From assembly GCF_040869045.1 (NCBI RefSeq), contig NC_090322.1, forward strand, positions 193,873,477 through 193,937,476: a stretch of DNA of 64,000 nucleotides, given 5' to 3'. The notes under the pieces are model-generated. The model was not told the origin of the DNA. It made no database searches and saw nothing but the letters and a program-made list of their open reading frames with translations. Every line of letters starts with the position of its first letter. Positions within the stretch are counted from its first letter, which is position 1. This document shows positions 34,090 through 44,707 of the stretch, piece by piece. This DNA is from Eurosta solidaginis. Taxonomy: Eukaryota; Arthropoda; Insecta; Diptera; Tephritidae. The position numbers were made by a program, and so were the translations under genes.

Positions 34090-34498
34090 AATGACAGCAA
34101 TTTGTTTTCCTTAACGAATTGACGGCGAACAGTGTGGTGTAATGCATATTCCACCATAGAAAAATAACCACACTTATGTGACCCCGGCAGGACAGCATTA
34201 GGTATAGAAAATGTACAATAATCTGGATCATTGAGCAACTTCAGAATCAGAGTTTCTGAAAATTGTTTGCATATGAGTTTTGATAGGCAGATGTCGCTGT
34301 TGTGGTTCATTTCACGTATAAGGCCATTAGCCATGCAGCGACATATATTTTAAAAAAGTCTTGACTAAAAAAGAAAATAAATAAATTATCTGGCCCCCAA
34401 ATTGATCAATATATCTTTCGGGATTTATCTGGATCAAATCGTCATCATCCGGCGGCAAAGATCCTGAGCCAGATAAATAATTTTGCATGTAAATGTAA
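34090..34498. mobile_element. MITE copy next to the NOP53 start, end inverted
   Basis: Homologous to 43920-44278 (CTGGATCATTGAG, GATAGGCAGATGTCGC, GCAGCGACAT, AAATTATCTGGC). From about 34440 the last 50 bp (CATCATCCGGCGGCAAAGAT, CCAGATAAATAATTTTGCAT) are inverted relative to that copy. The left boundary is fuzzy. It begins roughly 50 bp upstream of the NOP53 ATG and therefore probably forms part of its 5' leader or promoter. Confidence 0.6.
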
Positions 34499-34945
34499 CT
34501 AAAAATTGGTTTTAAAATAGTTTCTATTAAAAATTCCTATTTTCATTATCCCCGTTAACCTTAATAATATCGAAATTAAAAAAATTTAAATACTTACTGT
34601 AATCGTGATTGTGCTTTAATTAACGGCTACAGTAATCGTAATTTCAAAATTCTTAAATGAGGATTACAGTTATCGTATTCTACAGAACAAACTTTATTTT
34701 CGTCCTCATTAATAGTGCTTTATAATTAAAGTATTCGGTAGTGTCAAAAAAAAAAATATATCAACAGAACTATTTATAGTTTTAGTTAGTACTGAAAATG
34801 ATTAAAAGATAAACACATTTCCATATCAGCTTCCATCTTTGCAAGAACATATGTGATTTAGTTGCCGAAAAAGTGAGGTTATGTCAATGAATCGAATGTA
34901 TGTATCTAATTCCATCATACAAACGGCGAATACCAGGGACGTGAA
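34499..34945. other. AT-rich spacer
   Basis: Nothing recognisable; A- and T-runs and no repeat partner. Confidence 0.4.
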
Positions 34946-35486
34946 ACCAAGGCGAATTCACTACCAGGTATAGTTATCCCAACAGCTGATTGATTCTTGT
35001 TGATTATGTTCCATCCACTTTATCCAAATCAATGATAGTTTTATTTTGATTTGGTTTCACGCATGACGCATCTGATACAAGGTGATGTCAAAGCGAATTC
35101 AACAAATTCGCCATACAGCAGAATGTCAAGTCAAAAGAAAATTTTAATTAATTTCGATTAACTGACATGTTGTACAAAGGCGTTGTTGTATGGAAAATAA
35201 TCAAGAAGAAGCAATCAGCTGTTGGGATAACAACACCTGGCACTGAATTCGCCTTGCGTGAAACTAAAGAAATTCGCCAACTACAGACGGCAGTGGAAAA
35301 TGTCGAACAGGCGATAACAAGGCGAATTCAGTCCCAACAGCTTATTGCTTCTTCTTGATTATTTTCCTTGTACTTTAATATGTCAGTTAATCGAATTCAA
35401 AGAAATTTTTTTTTGACTTGACATTCTTCAGCACGGCTAATGGGTTGAATTCGCTTTGCTACCACCGGGTACGCATTCGCCTTGGT
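34946..35486. mobile_element. TIR element with inner palindrome
   Basis: Outer ends CCAAGGCGAATTCACTACC (34948) and the inverse of CCAAGGCGAATGCGTACCC (to 35485). Inside, GGAAAATAATCAAGAAGAAG with GCAATCAGCTGTTGGGA (35190-35230) faces its inverse (35332-35370). GAATTCGCC words recur across the element. No coding sequence. Confidence 0.65.
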
Positions 35487-35837
35487 CGGTAGGTAATTCA
35501 CCAAATCGCAAGAACAAGACAAATGTGAAGAATAGAACTGCTTTTTGCAGATAACAGAATTTCGAGTAGGTAATGTTAAAAATAAATATACAAGTTTATT
35601 TGGGTTATTCCGGTCAATTTTAATATTTTGTTGTTAGGCTATTTGACCTATTGTGTATACCTGTAAAAGTTTAACAATTTTGTATAGAAAAACTAGAAGT
35701 CTACGGAATGTGACACATTATTTTTTGCATCTATTTATTATTATTTGTCTAAGTGTTTATTTATATTTATTGTCTAAGTGTGGTTAACTAATGAAATTTG
35801 ACCTAAAAGGCCAACCTAATAAAACTTCATTGCTTTT

Positions 35838-36066
35838 TTTTAGCGCACGCAAACAGCCGGCGTTTTTTGCCCAAACCGAAATAAGCATGCGTTCCGACAA
35901 TGTAAAACATGTGTGCAAACGTCACACCGAAATGTCACACAGAAAAAAATTGGAATCCAGTTAGATTTTCTTGCAGCAAATTCAATTTCGGTTGCTCTCA
36001 TACAAGTTGTATGTGCACGAGACATTTTTGACAGAAAATGACTTGCGTGCGTTTATATTAGGTTGG
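35838..36066. mobile_element. TAGCGCACGCAAAC repeat, uninterrupted copy
   Basis: Matches 43716-44318 from AGCGCACGCAAACAGCCGGC to GACTTGCGTGCGTTTATATT, but without the 360-bp insertion that copy carries. The end words AGCGCACGCAA and TTGCGTGCGT are inverted, so it is probably a 230-bp MITE. Confidence 0.7.
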
Positions 36067-36232
36067 CCTGTAAATAAATCATAACATATTTTGTTTTCAA
36101 GTTAAATAACATGCGAATAACATAAATTTTTCGTTACCTATGTACATACATAAAATAGCTATGCTAGTAAATTTAGTGAACAAAAAAAGCTATTTGGCCC
36201 ATGGTGAATTACCTACCCCGCGATTTGATGCT

Positions 36233-36463
36233 TTAAGCTGGAGTCATTGGTGCCGTATGTCGTATCGCTGTATCCGTATCCCTAACGTAATCAGCTGTTT
36301 ATCGTTACGACGGTAAACCAAAACCCAATTGGTTGGCTACGATACGGTTACGACTTTAGCGGCACCAATAATCGATTGCATTGATTCTCATAAGGTTGGT
36401 CGAATCAGCTGTTAAAAGGTTACCGATACGGTTACCGATAAAGCACCAATGTCTCCAGCTTTA
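36233..36463. mobile_element. AGCTGGAG MITE, second copy
   Basis: Inverted near-identical copy of 9383-9612: begins TAAGCTGGAGTCATTGGTGC and ends GCACCAATGTCTCCAGCTTTA. Non-coding. Confidence 0.8.
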
Positions 36464-36470
36464 ATGATAT

Positions 36471-37580
36471 CCACTCACAACCCTACAAGAACACTGACTA
36501 TCATATGACTACCATCTGATTGTCAGCAATGTCAACCTAACGATCAGCGCCTCATACAAACTTTCTATCACACACTTAAGGGGACTTGCGCAAATGTGAT
36601 GTAAACAACTGTGTACGTGTGAGTTTTTGTCTCCTTCTTATACACTAACATGACCTACTGATTAAGTATATAGCCATACTGCTCACTCTCATTCCTTTTC
36701 CTGGATCAGTGCTGACACTCTAATTATCAAAAAGTGTCATAAATGATAGTTTACTGTAGATATCAGGTTTGACTGTTATACTATCATAAATGACCATTGT
36801 TATATTCCGCCAAAAATGAAACAATGCTTTTTGCTTTTTATTTACTTTATTTCATTACGTTTTTAATTTTGTACGTGATAAAAGCATACGTGTTTCTTAT
36901 TGGTTTAAAATAAATAGTTTTATAAGAATTCGAGTTCAAAATGTTCAATTTAAATTCAGAAAATAACAAAACAACAGAAGAGCGCTTTCCTCATGCGGAG
37001 ACACATTTAAAAATGAATCACCACTAACCACTATTATTTTTCGCGTATCAATTTTTTGAGTGCGCCCCATACATTCCGATAGCTTTTGGTATTTTTTAAT
37101 ATTATTTTAGATTTTTTTCTTTTAGCATGGAGCTTTGAAATGCTCTCTTTTTCATTTTTTAGACTTTTTTTTATATGGTTTTCATCGTTTGAAAATGGCG
37201 GAATTTAAAAAATAACAAAACAACCGTGATAATCATTTGATTGCCATATGACAGTCAGTAGTGACAACATGATTAAATCGGATAATCTGTTCTCGCATAC
37301 ATAAAATTCCGTTGAGAATTATGTATCTGTCTCACATGCATTATGGTATCTGCTGTATGTTCTTTTGTTCTGTACCAGGTGTCCGAAGCCTTCCCAGTTT
37401 GAGTCCTTTTTCATGATTATAGGCTGTCGTTGGGAACATGCAGACATGCGTGAGCGAACAAAGGAACATACATAAATTTGAGTATCAATGTTTACGTCAT
37501 CGCAGGATCAGCATTGTCAATTACAAGTGTGAGTGTATTAGTAAAACTATCAGCGTTTCTTGTAGGGAAGTCACACACAG
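36471..37580. mobile_element. 1.1-kb TIR element
   Basis: ACTCACAACCCTACAAGAAC followed by ACTGACTATCA at the left faces TGATAGTTTTAC read on the other strand and GTTTCTTGTAGGGAAGTCAC at the right (37554-37573). The middle is AT-rich, with no transposase recognised. The outer limits are approximate. Confidence 0.5.
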
Positions 37581-38496
37581 ATGATTGCGCATTCACGAGT
37601 TCAAAATTGCTTCGTTCTGGCCATCTACGGCACACTTGACTGCTTGAGCCACTGATGACATGATATGAAACTTCTCGCTCTCTGAGAGCGCGTGAAAATG
37701 TGCATTTTTTATAATATTGGCCATAGATACCATCATGCTCAAAATCAAATTTGGCATTTCAGAATAACTTTGGGGTATTTTACATGGTAAAGGTTTAATT
37801 TATAATTTTCACCGAAAACTTACTCAAGATTGTCAAATGGGATATTACAAATCCGATGAAAAAATAACTATTTTTCACCCGTGGAAAATTTATCAGTGAC
37901 AACACCTTTCATCGAAGGGCTGCACACGAAACGGGTTTTGATAGCAGCTTTCGATTGGAGAAAAAGTCAGCTTCTTAGTCTTCGCATTGATGTAAATGGA
38001 TGCATAAAGGCCAGGTTTTTGTGGAGCGTTGCAACATTCCACTTTTGACAGCTGAGATAAATTGTAGGTATACGTATAGGTTAATGCAACATGTATAATT
38101 AACAGCCTTTTGCGGACGACAACGCAGATACTTCACCAAGTGATCTTATTTCGTAATTTCTTATAAATTTTTTGCGTTTTTTATTGTATGTGGATATACA
38201 TATGTATGTACATAACCATTTTGGTCGCATCAAAGTGAAAAAGGGGCTAGCCGTTCATTGTTATCTAATGGCGGTGCCAGCGCAACAAAGCAAAGCAACG
38301 CAATCGAAATATATTATTTCATATTTTTTCACTTATCTACCACAAAATATTTTTACAAAACTTTGCCTTTTTTATAAATTTTAATAAGTTTTTATCACCT
38401 TACTTGCTGATTTTTTTGAAAATAATGAAACCGAACGGATTTCCTAGAGTTTTTTTTTTTTTTGGGTAGTTTAGGCAACTCTATAGCCATCTGATG
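37581..38496. other. non-coding stretch
   Basis: No gene. 37670-37720 contains CTCTGAGAGCGCG and AATGTGCATTTTTTATAAT, shared in inverted form with 26940-26975. A T16-17 run lies near 38449-38465. Confidence 0.4.
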
Positions 38497-38620
38497 TTCT
38501 TGGAAACGAATGAACTTTTGTTTACAATCGATTGAACTTCAAGACCCATTCTTGGAAACGAATGAACTTTTCTTTACAATCAAATGAACTTCAAGACCCA
38601 TTCCTGGAAACGAATTGATA
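38497..38620. repeat. 52-bp tandem repeat, 2.4 copies
   Basis: TTCTTGGAAACGAATGAACT starts at 38497 and 38549, and a TTCCTGGAAACGAATTG variant at 38601; period 52 bp. The units share CTTCAAGACCCAT at their ends. No coding frame. Confidence 0.85.
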
Positions 38621-38886
38621 GAGAATAAAAGTTTCGTATCAGGTCATCAGTGGCTTGAGCGATTGAAAGAAAGAGAGAAAAAAACAAGAGCTGAAGGAAA
38701 ATGACGTAAAAATTGCCCATAAAAAACAGCTGATTTTTTGTTTACATGCGCAATGCGCACCCTGCTAGACAACTATCAGTCATTTGAGGCATCAATTGAC
38801 AGATATGGCTGATGGAAATTTACATCACAGCGTAAAGCAAAGTTTCTATCAGGTTGTTAGAAGCGACATGAAAAACCTGATGTACA

Positions 38887-39119
38887 TTGTGAATGATGAC
38901 TAAGTGTGATATCTTCTGCATAAACGTCAAAATTCCAAAGTGATTGGATCACCTGATTTGTAAATGACTATCGCTGTCTCATTCTGTATCTCTTTCTATC
39001 ACCCGCTGAAGATAGGCGCCGCCATATTGAACAGCCTGACAAAACGCTGAAAAGTAGCCATTTGAACAGCCTGTCAGGCAGTTGACAGATAAAATAACAC
39101 ACTTAGTCATCATTCACAA
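38887..39119. mobile_element. 233-bp MITE, intact reference copy
   Basis: TIRs ATTGTGAATGATGACTAAGT and its inverse ACTTAGTCATCATTCACAAT. The interior matches the interrupted copy at 9310-9716. The R1-like LINE target site lies only 4 bp beyond the right TIR. Confidence 0.8.
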
Positions 39120-39137
39120 TGCTGATGTAAACATTCT

Positions 39138-42100
39138 TTTTTTTTTTTTTTTTTTTTGCGGGGAGGCTGAAAAATGCCTAATGCACCATAATTGCTGCCG
39201 TCGCAGCAACCGTGTGTCCGTAGACTAAAAAACAGCCCCGTTCTGGAACCGTCGCCCACCCCGGTACCACTTTCGCATTACTTCAGGGTGGCGTTCCATA
39301 TATCTAATTTTTTAAGAGCCTAATGTTGTCCCTGCGTCCAGGTTCCCGCTATTTGCTCTGAGTGTCAATTTAATCGCCACTGCTTCGCATGCGCATTTCT
39401 CTGCGCTCCCTCTCAGCATCCATCAGGCGTGTCATTACTATAAATGCCATTTTGCTCACTGCAGTCCAGCATTCTTTCCTGTTGCACATATGTGAAACTA
39501 AATTTCTCGTGGTAGGTTCCTCCCCAAAGACTCCATGCAAGGTGAGTCTTTCTTCGTGGAAAAGGGGGCAGTAGAACATGACGTGTTCTGCGTTTTCTAA
39601 CTCTGTGGTACACATTGGGCAATGAGGATCTTCCTCTATCCTACGCTTCCATAAACACTCTTTGAAACCGCCATGTCCACTCATTATCTGCGTGAGATGG
39701 TAGTTCAGTTCGCCGTGCTTCCGCTCATTCCATTGAGCTACGTTCCAAACTAGTGTGAAAGTCCAACGCCCTTTACTCGAGGCCTCCCACCGTTCTTGCC
39801 ACTTAGCTATTGTTTGTGTCCTTGCTCTTTTCTTGTCTTCTTCAGATGGTCGCTCGATATTAGTGTTATACAGATCGGCCATTTCGCTTGCCAGTAAGTC
39901 CACTGGGATTTTCCGGGTTAGAATCAGGATCGCGTCGTCGGACACCGTCCGATAAGCACTTGCTATTCTTAAAGAAGCAAGTCGGTACGCTGCTAATATA
40001 TATTTTTGATGGGTCTGTTTAGATCCATACCACACTGGTGCTGCGTATAGTATTATTGAGCTGGTTACTGTGGACAATAGCTGACGTATAGCTTCGCTCG
40101 GACCACCAATGTTAGGCATTATTCGCATAAGTGATCCATTAACTTTGGTAATTTTCTCCCCCACCGCTCTGAAGTGCTCTTTGAAAGTTAACTTAGAGTC
40201 AATGTGCACTCCTAAGTATTTTAAGGAATCCTTTGAGGTGATTTGATGATCCCCGACAGTTAAGACTAACTCGTTCGCCGACCGTTTGGAGCTTACTAAT
40301 ACCACTTCCGTCTTTTGGCTAGCCAACTCCAGTCCTGTATTGGTCAGCCATTCCTTTATTCTTGCTACGGCGTCATTACATAATGCTTGAAGCAGGTCCA
40401 GTTTCTTGGCCACTACTACCACTGCAATATCATCAGCATATCCCACAATTTGCGTGTTTTCTGGTAGATCTATCTTTAGCACCCCGTCATACATTACATT
40501 CCAAAGCGTTGGACCGAGAACAGATCCCTGTGGGACGCCTCCTGTGATTTTGTACTCTTTTGCTCCTTGATCCGTGTCAAAAAGAAGTACTCTGTCTTTA
40601 AGATAGCTACCTATAATTCTGCGTAAGTAAGCTGGAGTGCCGAAGCTTTGCAGCGCTGCCATTATCTGCATCCAGTTCGCAGTGTTAAAAGCATTCTTGA
40701 TGTCCAACATAATCAGTGCACAGAACTTCCTTTTATTTTGGCCTCCAGAGATAGCTTCTCTAGCTATATTTACGACTGTTTGTATTGCATCTACGGTGGA
40801 TCTTGATTTGCGAAATCCATATTGACTATTCGATAAGCCACCTGGTCTTTCTATAGTCAGCTGTAGGCGCTCACTAATTATACGCTCGAAAATCTTCCCT
40901 AGGGAATCCAGCATACAAAGTGGCCTATATGAGGATGGTTGGTCCGGCTGTTTACCACGTTTCAGCAGTAGGACAAGTCTTTGTCGTTTCCACGGGCGAG
41001 GGAACACGCCTTCTTGCATACAGGCATTAAAAAGATCAGTAAATAATGTAGCCCTAGTTGTAATCGCGGCTTTAAGGGCTATGTTTGGTACTTCGTCGGG
41101 TCCTGGGGATTTGTTATCAGCAACTCCTTTTGCAGCGTCCAGCACATCTTGCTCTGTAATTTGCGGAATTTCCGTACTTTCTAGATCCTCGCTTGGATAA
41201 GTCCAGCGATCTTGCGTCGGGAAAAGTGTTTCAACAATAATATTCATCAGTATCGGGCACGTAGGTTGCTGTGATATCGGTCCTTTAACTTTGGCCATCA
41301 CAGTTCTGTAGGCTGATCCCCAAGGATCTAGGTCGACATTATCCAGCAGTTCCCTGAAGCATAACTTCTTGCTCTTTTTTATGGCATTTTTAAGTGCCTT
41401 TCTTTGTGCGACATAGGTGCTGTGTAGCTCTGCATATCGTGGTGATGAGCGTGCCCTCTGCGCTATTCTTAGTGCTTTGTGGCATTTTCTACGCTCTTCC
41501 GCAATTTCGTCATTCCACCAATATACCGGAGTGCGCTGTGCTTTTCCGCGACTTCTGGGCATGGCAGCATCACATGTCATACATAGCAACTTAGTGATTT
41601 GAACCGACTGGTCTTCCGCATGCGATTCTCGTACTATGGCGTCCTTCCAGATAATGTCAAATATTTGTGGGTCGAAAAGGTGCTGTTTCCATTTCCTCCT
41701 TTTTCGATGTCTTGCTGCTACCGTTCGTGGAGTTTCGAGCAGCTCTACGCTAATAGCTTTATGGTCGCTGTGTGTGTAGACGTTGCTTATGTACCATTTT
41801 GCTCGTCTTGTTATTTCGCTGCTAGCGAAGGTGAGATCTATAATGGATCGTCTGGTACCTGTATCGAAGGTATATATCCCTGGTTCATTTAGGAGTTCTA
41901 GCCTCAAAGAAGTAAGGCTTTCGAGGAGAACTCTCCCTCTTTCGTTGGTTCGTCTACTTCCCCACACAGATGACCATGCATTGAAGTCTCCACACACTAA
42001 AAGCAGGTGTTTACCTCGTGCTTCAATGGTGATCCCGTATATCATGTCTTCGAACTCGGCGATGGTCATGCTCGGAGGGGCATAGCAACTGAAGACGTAT

Positions 42101-42406
42101 ATACCGTTGATTTTTGCCCACGTGAATCCTGCTACCGTTGGCGTCATAATTTCCTGTGGGAGAAATTTCCCTGGTGCCCAAATTGAGGCTTTCCCTGCTG
42201 AATCTGAGAGCCAACCCTGCTCCTGGCGATTTTTGTATTGTTCAGAGAGTTCCACTATGTCATATCCTCCTTCATAGACTGTTTGGGATAATAGCTCTTG
42301 GGCTGCCTCGCAATGGTTTAAATTGAGCTGCAATACCCTCATGAGACATTCATTTTGCTGCCCTCTCGTTGTGGGCATTTAAAACTGCCTGCTGAATGTT
42401 GTGTAA
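39138..42406 (-). mobile_element. R1-like LINE with 15-bp TSD and poly(A)
   Basis: A 3.27-kb non-LTR element on the minus strand. The 3' end is a T-run (39137-39157, poly(A) on the element strand). TGATGTAAACATTCT occurs at 39123-39137 and again at 42407-42421, a perfect 15-bp target duplication. ORF1 and the true 5' end are missing: the insert is cut 28 bp before the ORF2 start. ORF2 is uninterrupted, so the copy is young. Confidence 0.92.
39370..42378 (-). CDS. LINE ORF2, 1002 aa, endonuclease plus reverse transcriptase
   Basis: An intact frame. Domains: APE-like endonuclease (about 12-225: RVLQLNLNHCEAAQELL, SEQYK, VCGDFNAWS, YTHSDHKA), linker, reverse transcriptase (about 440-720: WKRQRLVLLLKRGKQPDQPS, YRPLCMLDSLGKIFERI, QYGFRKSRST, DIKNAFNTANW, GGVPQGSVLGPTLWNVMYD, catalytic GYADDIAVVV) and a C-terminal CPMCTTELENAEHVMFYC zinc knuckle. 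All expected catalytic residues are visible. It would nick DNA and reverse-transcribe its own RNA. R1 clade is by memory of the 'QLNLNHCEAA..LL' opening; LOA is an alternative. Confidence 0.92.
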   Translation of the reverse strand: MPTTRGQQNECLMRVLQLNLNHCEAAQELLSQTVYEGGYDIVELSEQYKNRQEQGWLSDSAGKASIWAPGKFLPQEIMTPTVAGFTWAKINGIYVFSCYAPPSMTIAEFEDMIYGITIEARGKHLLLVCGDFNAWSSVWGSRRTNERGRVLLESLTSLRLELLNEPGIYTFDTGTRRSIIDLTFASSEITRRAKWYISNVYTHSDHKAISVELLETPRTVAARHRKRRKWKQHLFDPQIFDIIWKDAIVRESHAEDQSVQITKLLCMTCDAAMPRSRGKAQRTPVYWWNDEIAEERRKCHKALRIAQRARSSPRYAELHSTYVAQRKALKNAIKKSKKLCFRELLDNVDLDPWGSAYRTVMAKVKGPISQQPTCPILMNIIVETLFPTQDRWTYPSEDLESTEIPQITEQDVLDAAKGVADNKSPGPDEVPNIALKAAITTRATLFTDLFNACMQEGVFPRPWKRQRLVLLLKRGKQPDQPSSYRPLCMLDSLGKIFERIISERLQLTIERPGGLSNSQYGFRKSRSTVDAIQTVVNIAREAISGGQNKRKFCALIMLDIKNAFNTANWMQIMAALQSFGTPAYLRRIIGSYLKDRVLLFDTDQGAKEYKITGGVPQGSVLGPTLWNVMYDGVLKIDLPENTQIVGYADDIAVVVVAKKLDLLQALCNDAVARIKEWLTNTGLELASQKTEVVLVSSKRSANELVLTVGDHQITSKDSLKYLGVHIDSKLTFKEHFRAVGEKITKVNGSLMRIMPNIGGPSEAIRQLLSTVTSSIILYAAPVWYGSKQTHQKYILAAYRLASLRIASAYRTVSDDAILILTRKIPVDLLASEMADLYNTNIERPSEEDKKRARTQTIAKWQERWEASSKGRWTFTLVWNVAQWNERKHGELNYHLTQIMSGHGGFKECLWKRRIEEDPHCPMCTTELENAEHVMFYCPLFHEERLTLHGVFGEEPTTRNLVSHMCNRKECWTAVSKMAFIVMTRLMDAERERREMRMRSSGD

Positions 42407-42421
42407 TGATGTAAACATTCT

Positions 42422-42610
42422 GTATACGTGTATGCATACACATACATACCATGGTTTTCCATACGAATAAAAGGAGAAATTTATGCGAGTGGATTAGTGA
42501 TGTCAACAATTCTGTTAATGTGTTGGAGTTTCCGTCAGCTCTGTCTAGCAGGGCAATCTTGTGTGTGTGATTTGTGCTATCCACTATTCGTTTTGTTGAC
42601 GGTTATCTTT
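42422..42610. other. LINE right flank
   Basis: Short non-coding stretch that continues the pre-insertion locus. It has TATACGTGTATGCATACACA-type dinucleotide repeats and no gene. Confidence 0.4.
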
Positions 42611-43154
42611 ACAGCTGAATTCTGTAATTCAGTCTCATCTCAAGTCTCTAAATTTGAGATTTTCCTTTAGAGACAATTTTTGTGACTTGAGATGATTTCG
42701 GTATTCAGTAAACGAAAGTCACAAAAACAATTCACCATATCAACGAAATTCACGCATTTTGTCAGCATAACGTTAGGTGTTATTGTGGCTGGGCTCGATA
42801 ACTATTCACAATTTTTATATAGAAAATCCCAAAGGGTGTAGGTTCGAATCTCAGCGGCGCTACATGGAGTTCGATGTTTTTTTTAAGTATTTTCAGTTTT
42901 TTAATTTTTTCTATGCTTATTTTAATTTGAGGAATAAAAAAAATATATTTAAAGCGTTTTTCGCAAATAATTTTCATACTTGTTCTGAAATTTTCACGTT
43001 TGTGATCTGCCCCGGCCCAGCTCACAAATTAGTGATTGCTTTTGTGAGGCTGGAGACACGAGACAGTTTACAGAATGGCAAATTGTCTCAAAAGTGATTT
43101 TCACCCCAAATAGTCTCTAATAGTGACTAGAGACGGCTTACTGAATTCAGCTGT
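42611..43154. mobile_element. TIR element enclosing a tRNA-like B-box
   Basis: ACAGCTGAATTCTGTAATTC at the left and the inverse of ACAGCTGAATTCAGTAAGCC at the right. Further in, the arms share GAGACTTGAGAT/GTCTC words. Near the centre (42784-42866) is TGGCTGGGCTCGATAAC and, 45 bp on, the perfect pol III B-box GGTTCGAATCTC. A full cloverleaf cannot be drawn, so this is a degenerate tRNA or SINE head inside or captured by a 544-bp MITE. Confidence 0.6.
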
Positions 43155-43211
43155 TAGTTTCACGTCTGGCGTATACTTACAAGCCAACCTAAAGGCGGTG
43201 GCACAATGACA

Positions 43212-43674
43212 TTTTTCATATAGATGCGTTTAACACAAGCTTATGCATTCCAATAACATCGCCACAATCAACCAAGATGTTGCGTTTGTAAATATGAAGG
43301 AACTTCAGACTTGGCAATTAAAGTTTATTACGCCTTGCCCATACTGTTGTAAACATTCTCTCTATACAACAAAAATACTTGCTAATGTATTTTGTGTCGT
43401 ATTCGATTGTAATATTGCAGTTTTTAATTGTGAAAAATGTTAGAAAATTTACCAACCAGTGGCGAAATAATTTCACTTGCAAAGTGTGCCAACACCCTTA
43501 GCCAAAGCAAATGTCAAATTCTTCTTCTTATGATTTGCTTGAAACAAAATTGGGGAGTTGGCTACTTTTCAATATCAGATGGCGCTAGTGTCGCTCATTC
43601 TAGAATTCTCCATAAAAATACATGCAATCTACTCATAATGCATAACCATGTGTTAAACTCATCTATATGAAAAA
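43212..43674. mobile_element. MITE with 37-bp TIRs, complete copy
   Basis: TTTTTCATATAGATGCGTTT followed by AACACAAGCTTATGCATT at the left. The right end is its inverse, with about five mismatches. Other family members: 25514-26230 (broken) and the TIR that the LINE at 27019-31052 entered (pieces at 27006-27018 and 31060-31100). Confidence 0.85.
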
Positions 43675-43715
43675 CTGCTTATGTGTCGGAGCTGTAATAA
43701 AACCGCACTGCGTTT

Positions 43716-44318
43716 TTTTAGCGCACGCAAACAACCGGCGTTTTTTGCCCTAACCGAAATAAGCATGCGTTGCGACAATATAACCCATGTATGCAAACGT
43801 CAAATCTTAATGTCACGCAGAACAAAAATTGGAAATCGAGTTAGTTTTTCACGCAGCAAATTCAATTTCGGTTGCTCTCATACAAGTTGTATGATCACGA
43901 GACATTTTTGACAGAAAATTGCCGTCTTCCAGTGAGTTTTACAGCTCTGGCTCACGCTAAATTCTTACAGGAAAGCTCTGGATCATTGAGAGACTTGAGA
44001 AGCAGATGTGAAATTTTCGCACACGTGAAATGTGATAGGCAGATGTCGCCGCTGTTTTTCATTTAACTCACACAGCGAAAGGCTAAGCAGCGACATCTAT
44101 TTTTGAAAAAGTAGGTTTATTAAAGGTAGCGTTGCCAACCTAAAAAGAATTTATTAACAAATTATCTGGCTCACAAATTGAACCAGACTTCTATCTGGAT
44201 TTCTCTGGCTCAAATCGTTGTTGCATTTACATGCAAAATTATTTATCTGGCTCAGGATTTTGCCACCGGATGACGGCAAATGACTTGCGTGCGTTTATAT
44301 TAGGTTGGCCATTTAGAA
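43716..44318. mobile_element. AGCGCACGCAAAC repeat interrupted by a MITE
   Basis: Same family as 35838-36066. At GACAGAAAAT it is interrupted by 43920-44278 and resumes with AATGACTTGCGTGCG. Comparison with the uninterrupted copy shows an AAT duplication at the site. Confidence 0.75.
43920..44278. mobile_element. MITE with TGCCGTC ends, nested
   Basis: TGCCGTCTTCCAGTG at the left faces CACCGGATGACGGCA at the right. It contains GATAGGCAGATGTCGCCGCT and AGCAGCGACATCTATTTTTG, facing each other, and AAATTATCTGGCTC words. A rearranged second copy lies at 34090-34498. Confidence 0.75.
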
Positions 44319-44707
44319 AATTTGGGCCTTTTCGATTTTCATATACTTATTAAAACCTCCGAACACTGATTGCTATGTGTGATGGCTTCAAAGCAGAGAA
44401 CACAAACTTTTTAGCCAAAATACGAGAGCCTAATTTCAGTAAAATCTGCAAACACTCAATACGTATTTCCAGCGCTGATAATATAATAAAATATACTTTA
44501 TCCAAAAATATAAGATCAACATTTAGTAAGACAGAATATTTCTATCAATGCAGTGTTAAGTGGATTTAATTTAAAAGCACCGCGAGATATCAACTGGTTT
44601 GGACGTGGCAACTCGAATAGCGCGTGTAGCCACAGGTGTTTGTTAAGGCCATGATTGGTCGTCAATTTATAATTTTGAGAAAATAAAATATAAATCCTTC
44701 TACAACA
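44319..44707. other. upstream region of the DNAJC25 gene
   Basis: A small frame (44375-44569, 64 aa) has no family resemblance and weak codon structure, so I do not call it a gene. The last 100 bp hold the DNAJC25 5' leader. AAAATAAAATATAAATCC at 44680-44697 is AT-rich but no TATA box can be assigned. Confidence 0.4.

Noticed and set aside
44375..44569. 64-aa frame upstream of DNAJC25 as a small gene (for example a male-determining peptide)
   Set aside because: No start context, family resemblance or splice support; the length alone is not evidence.
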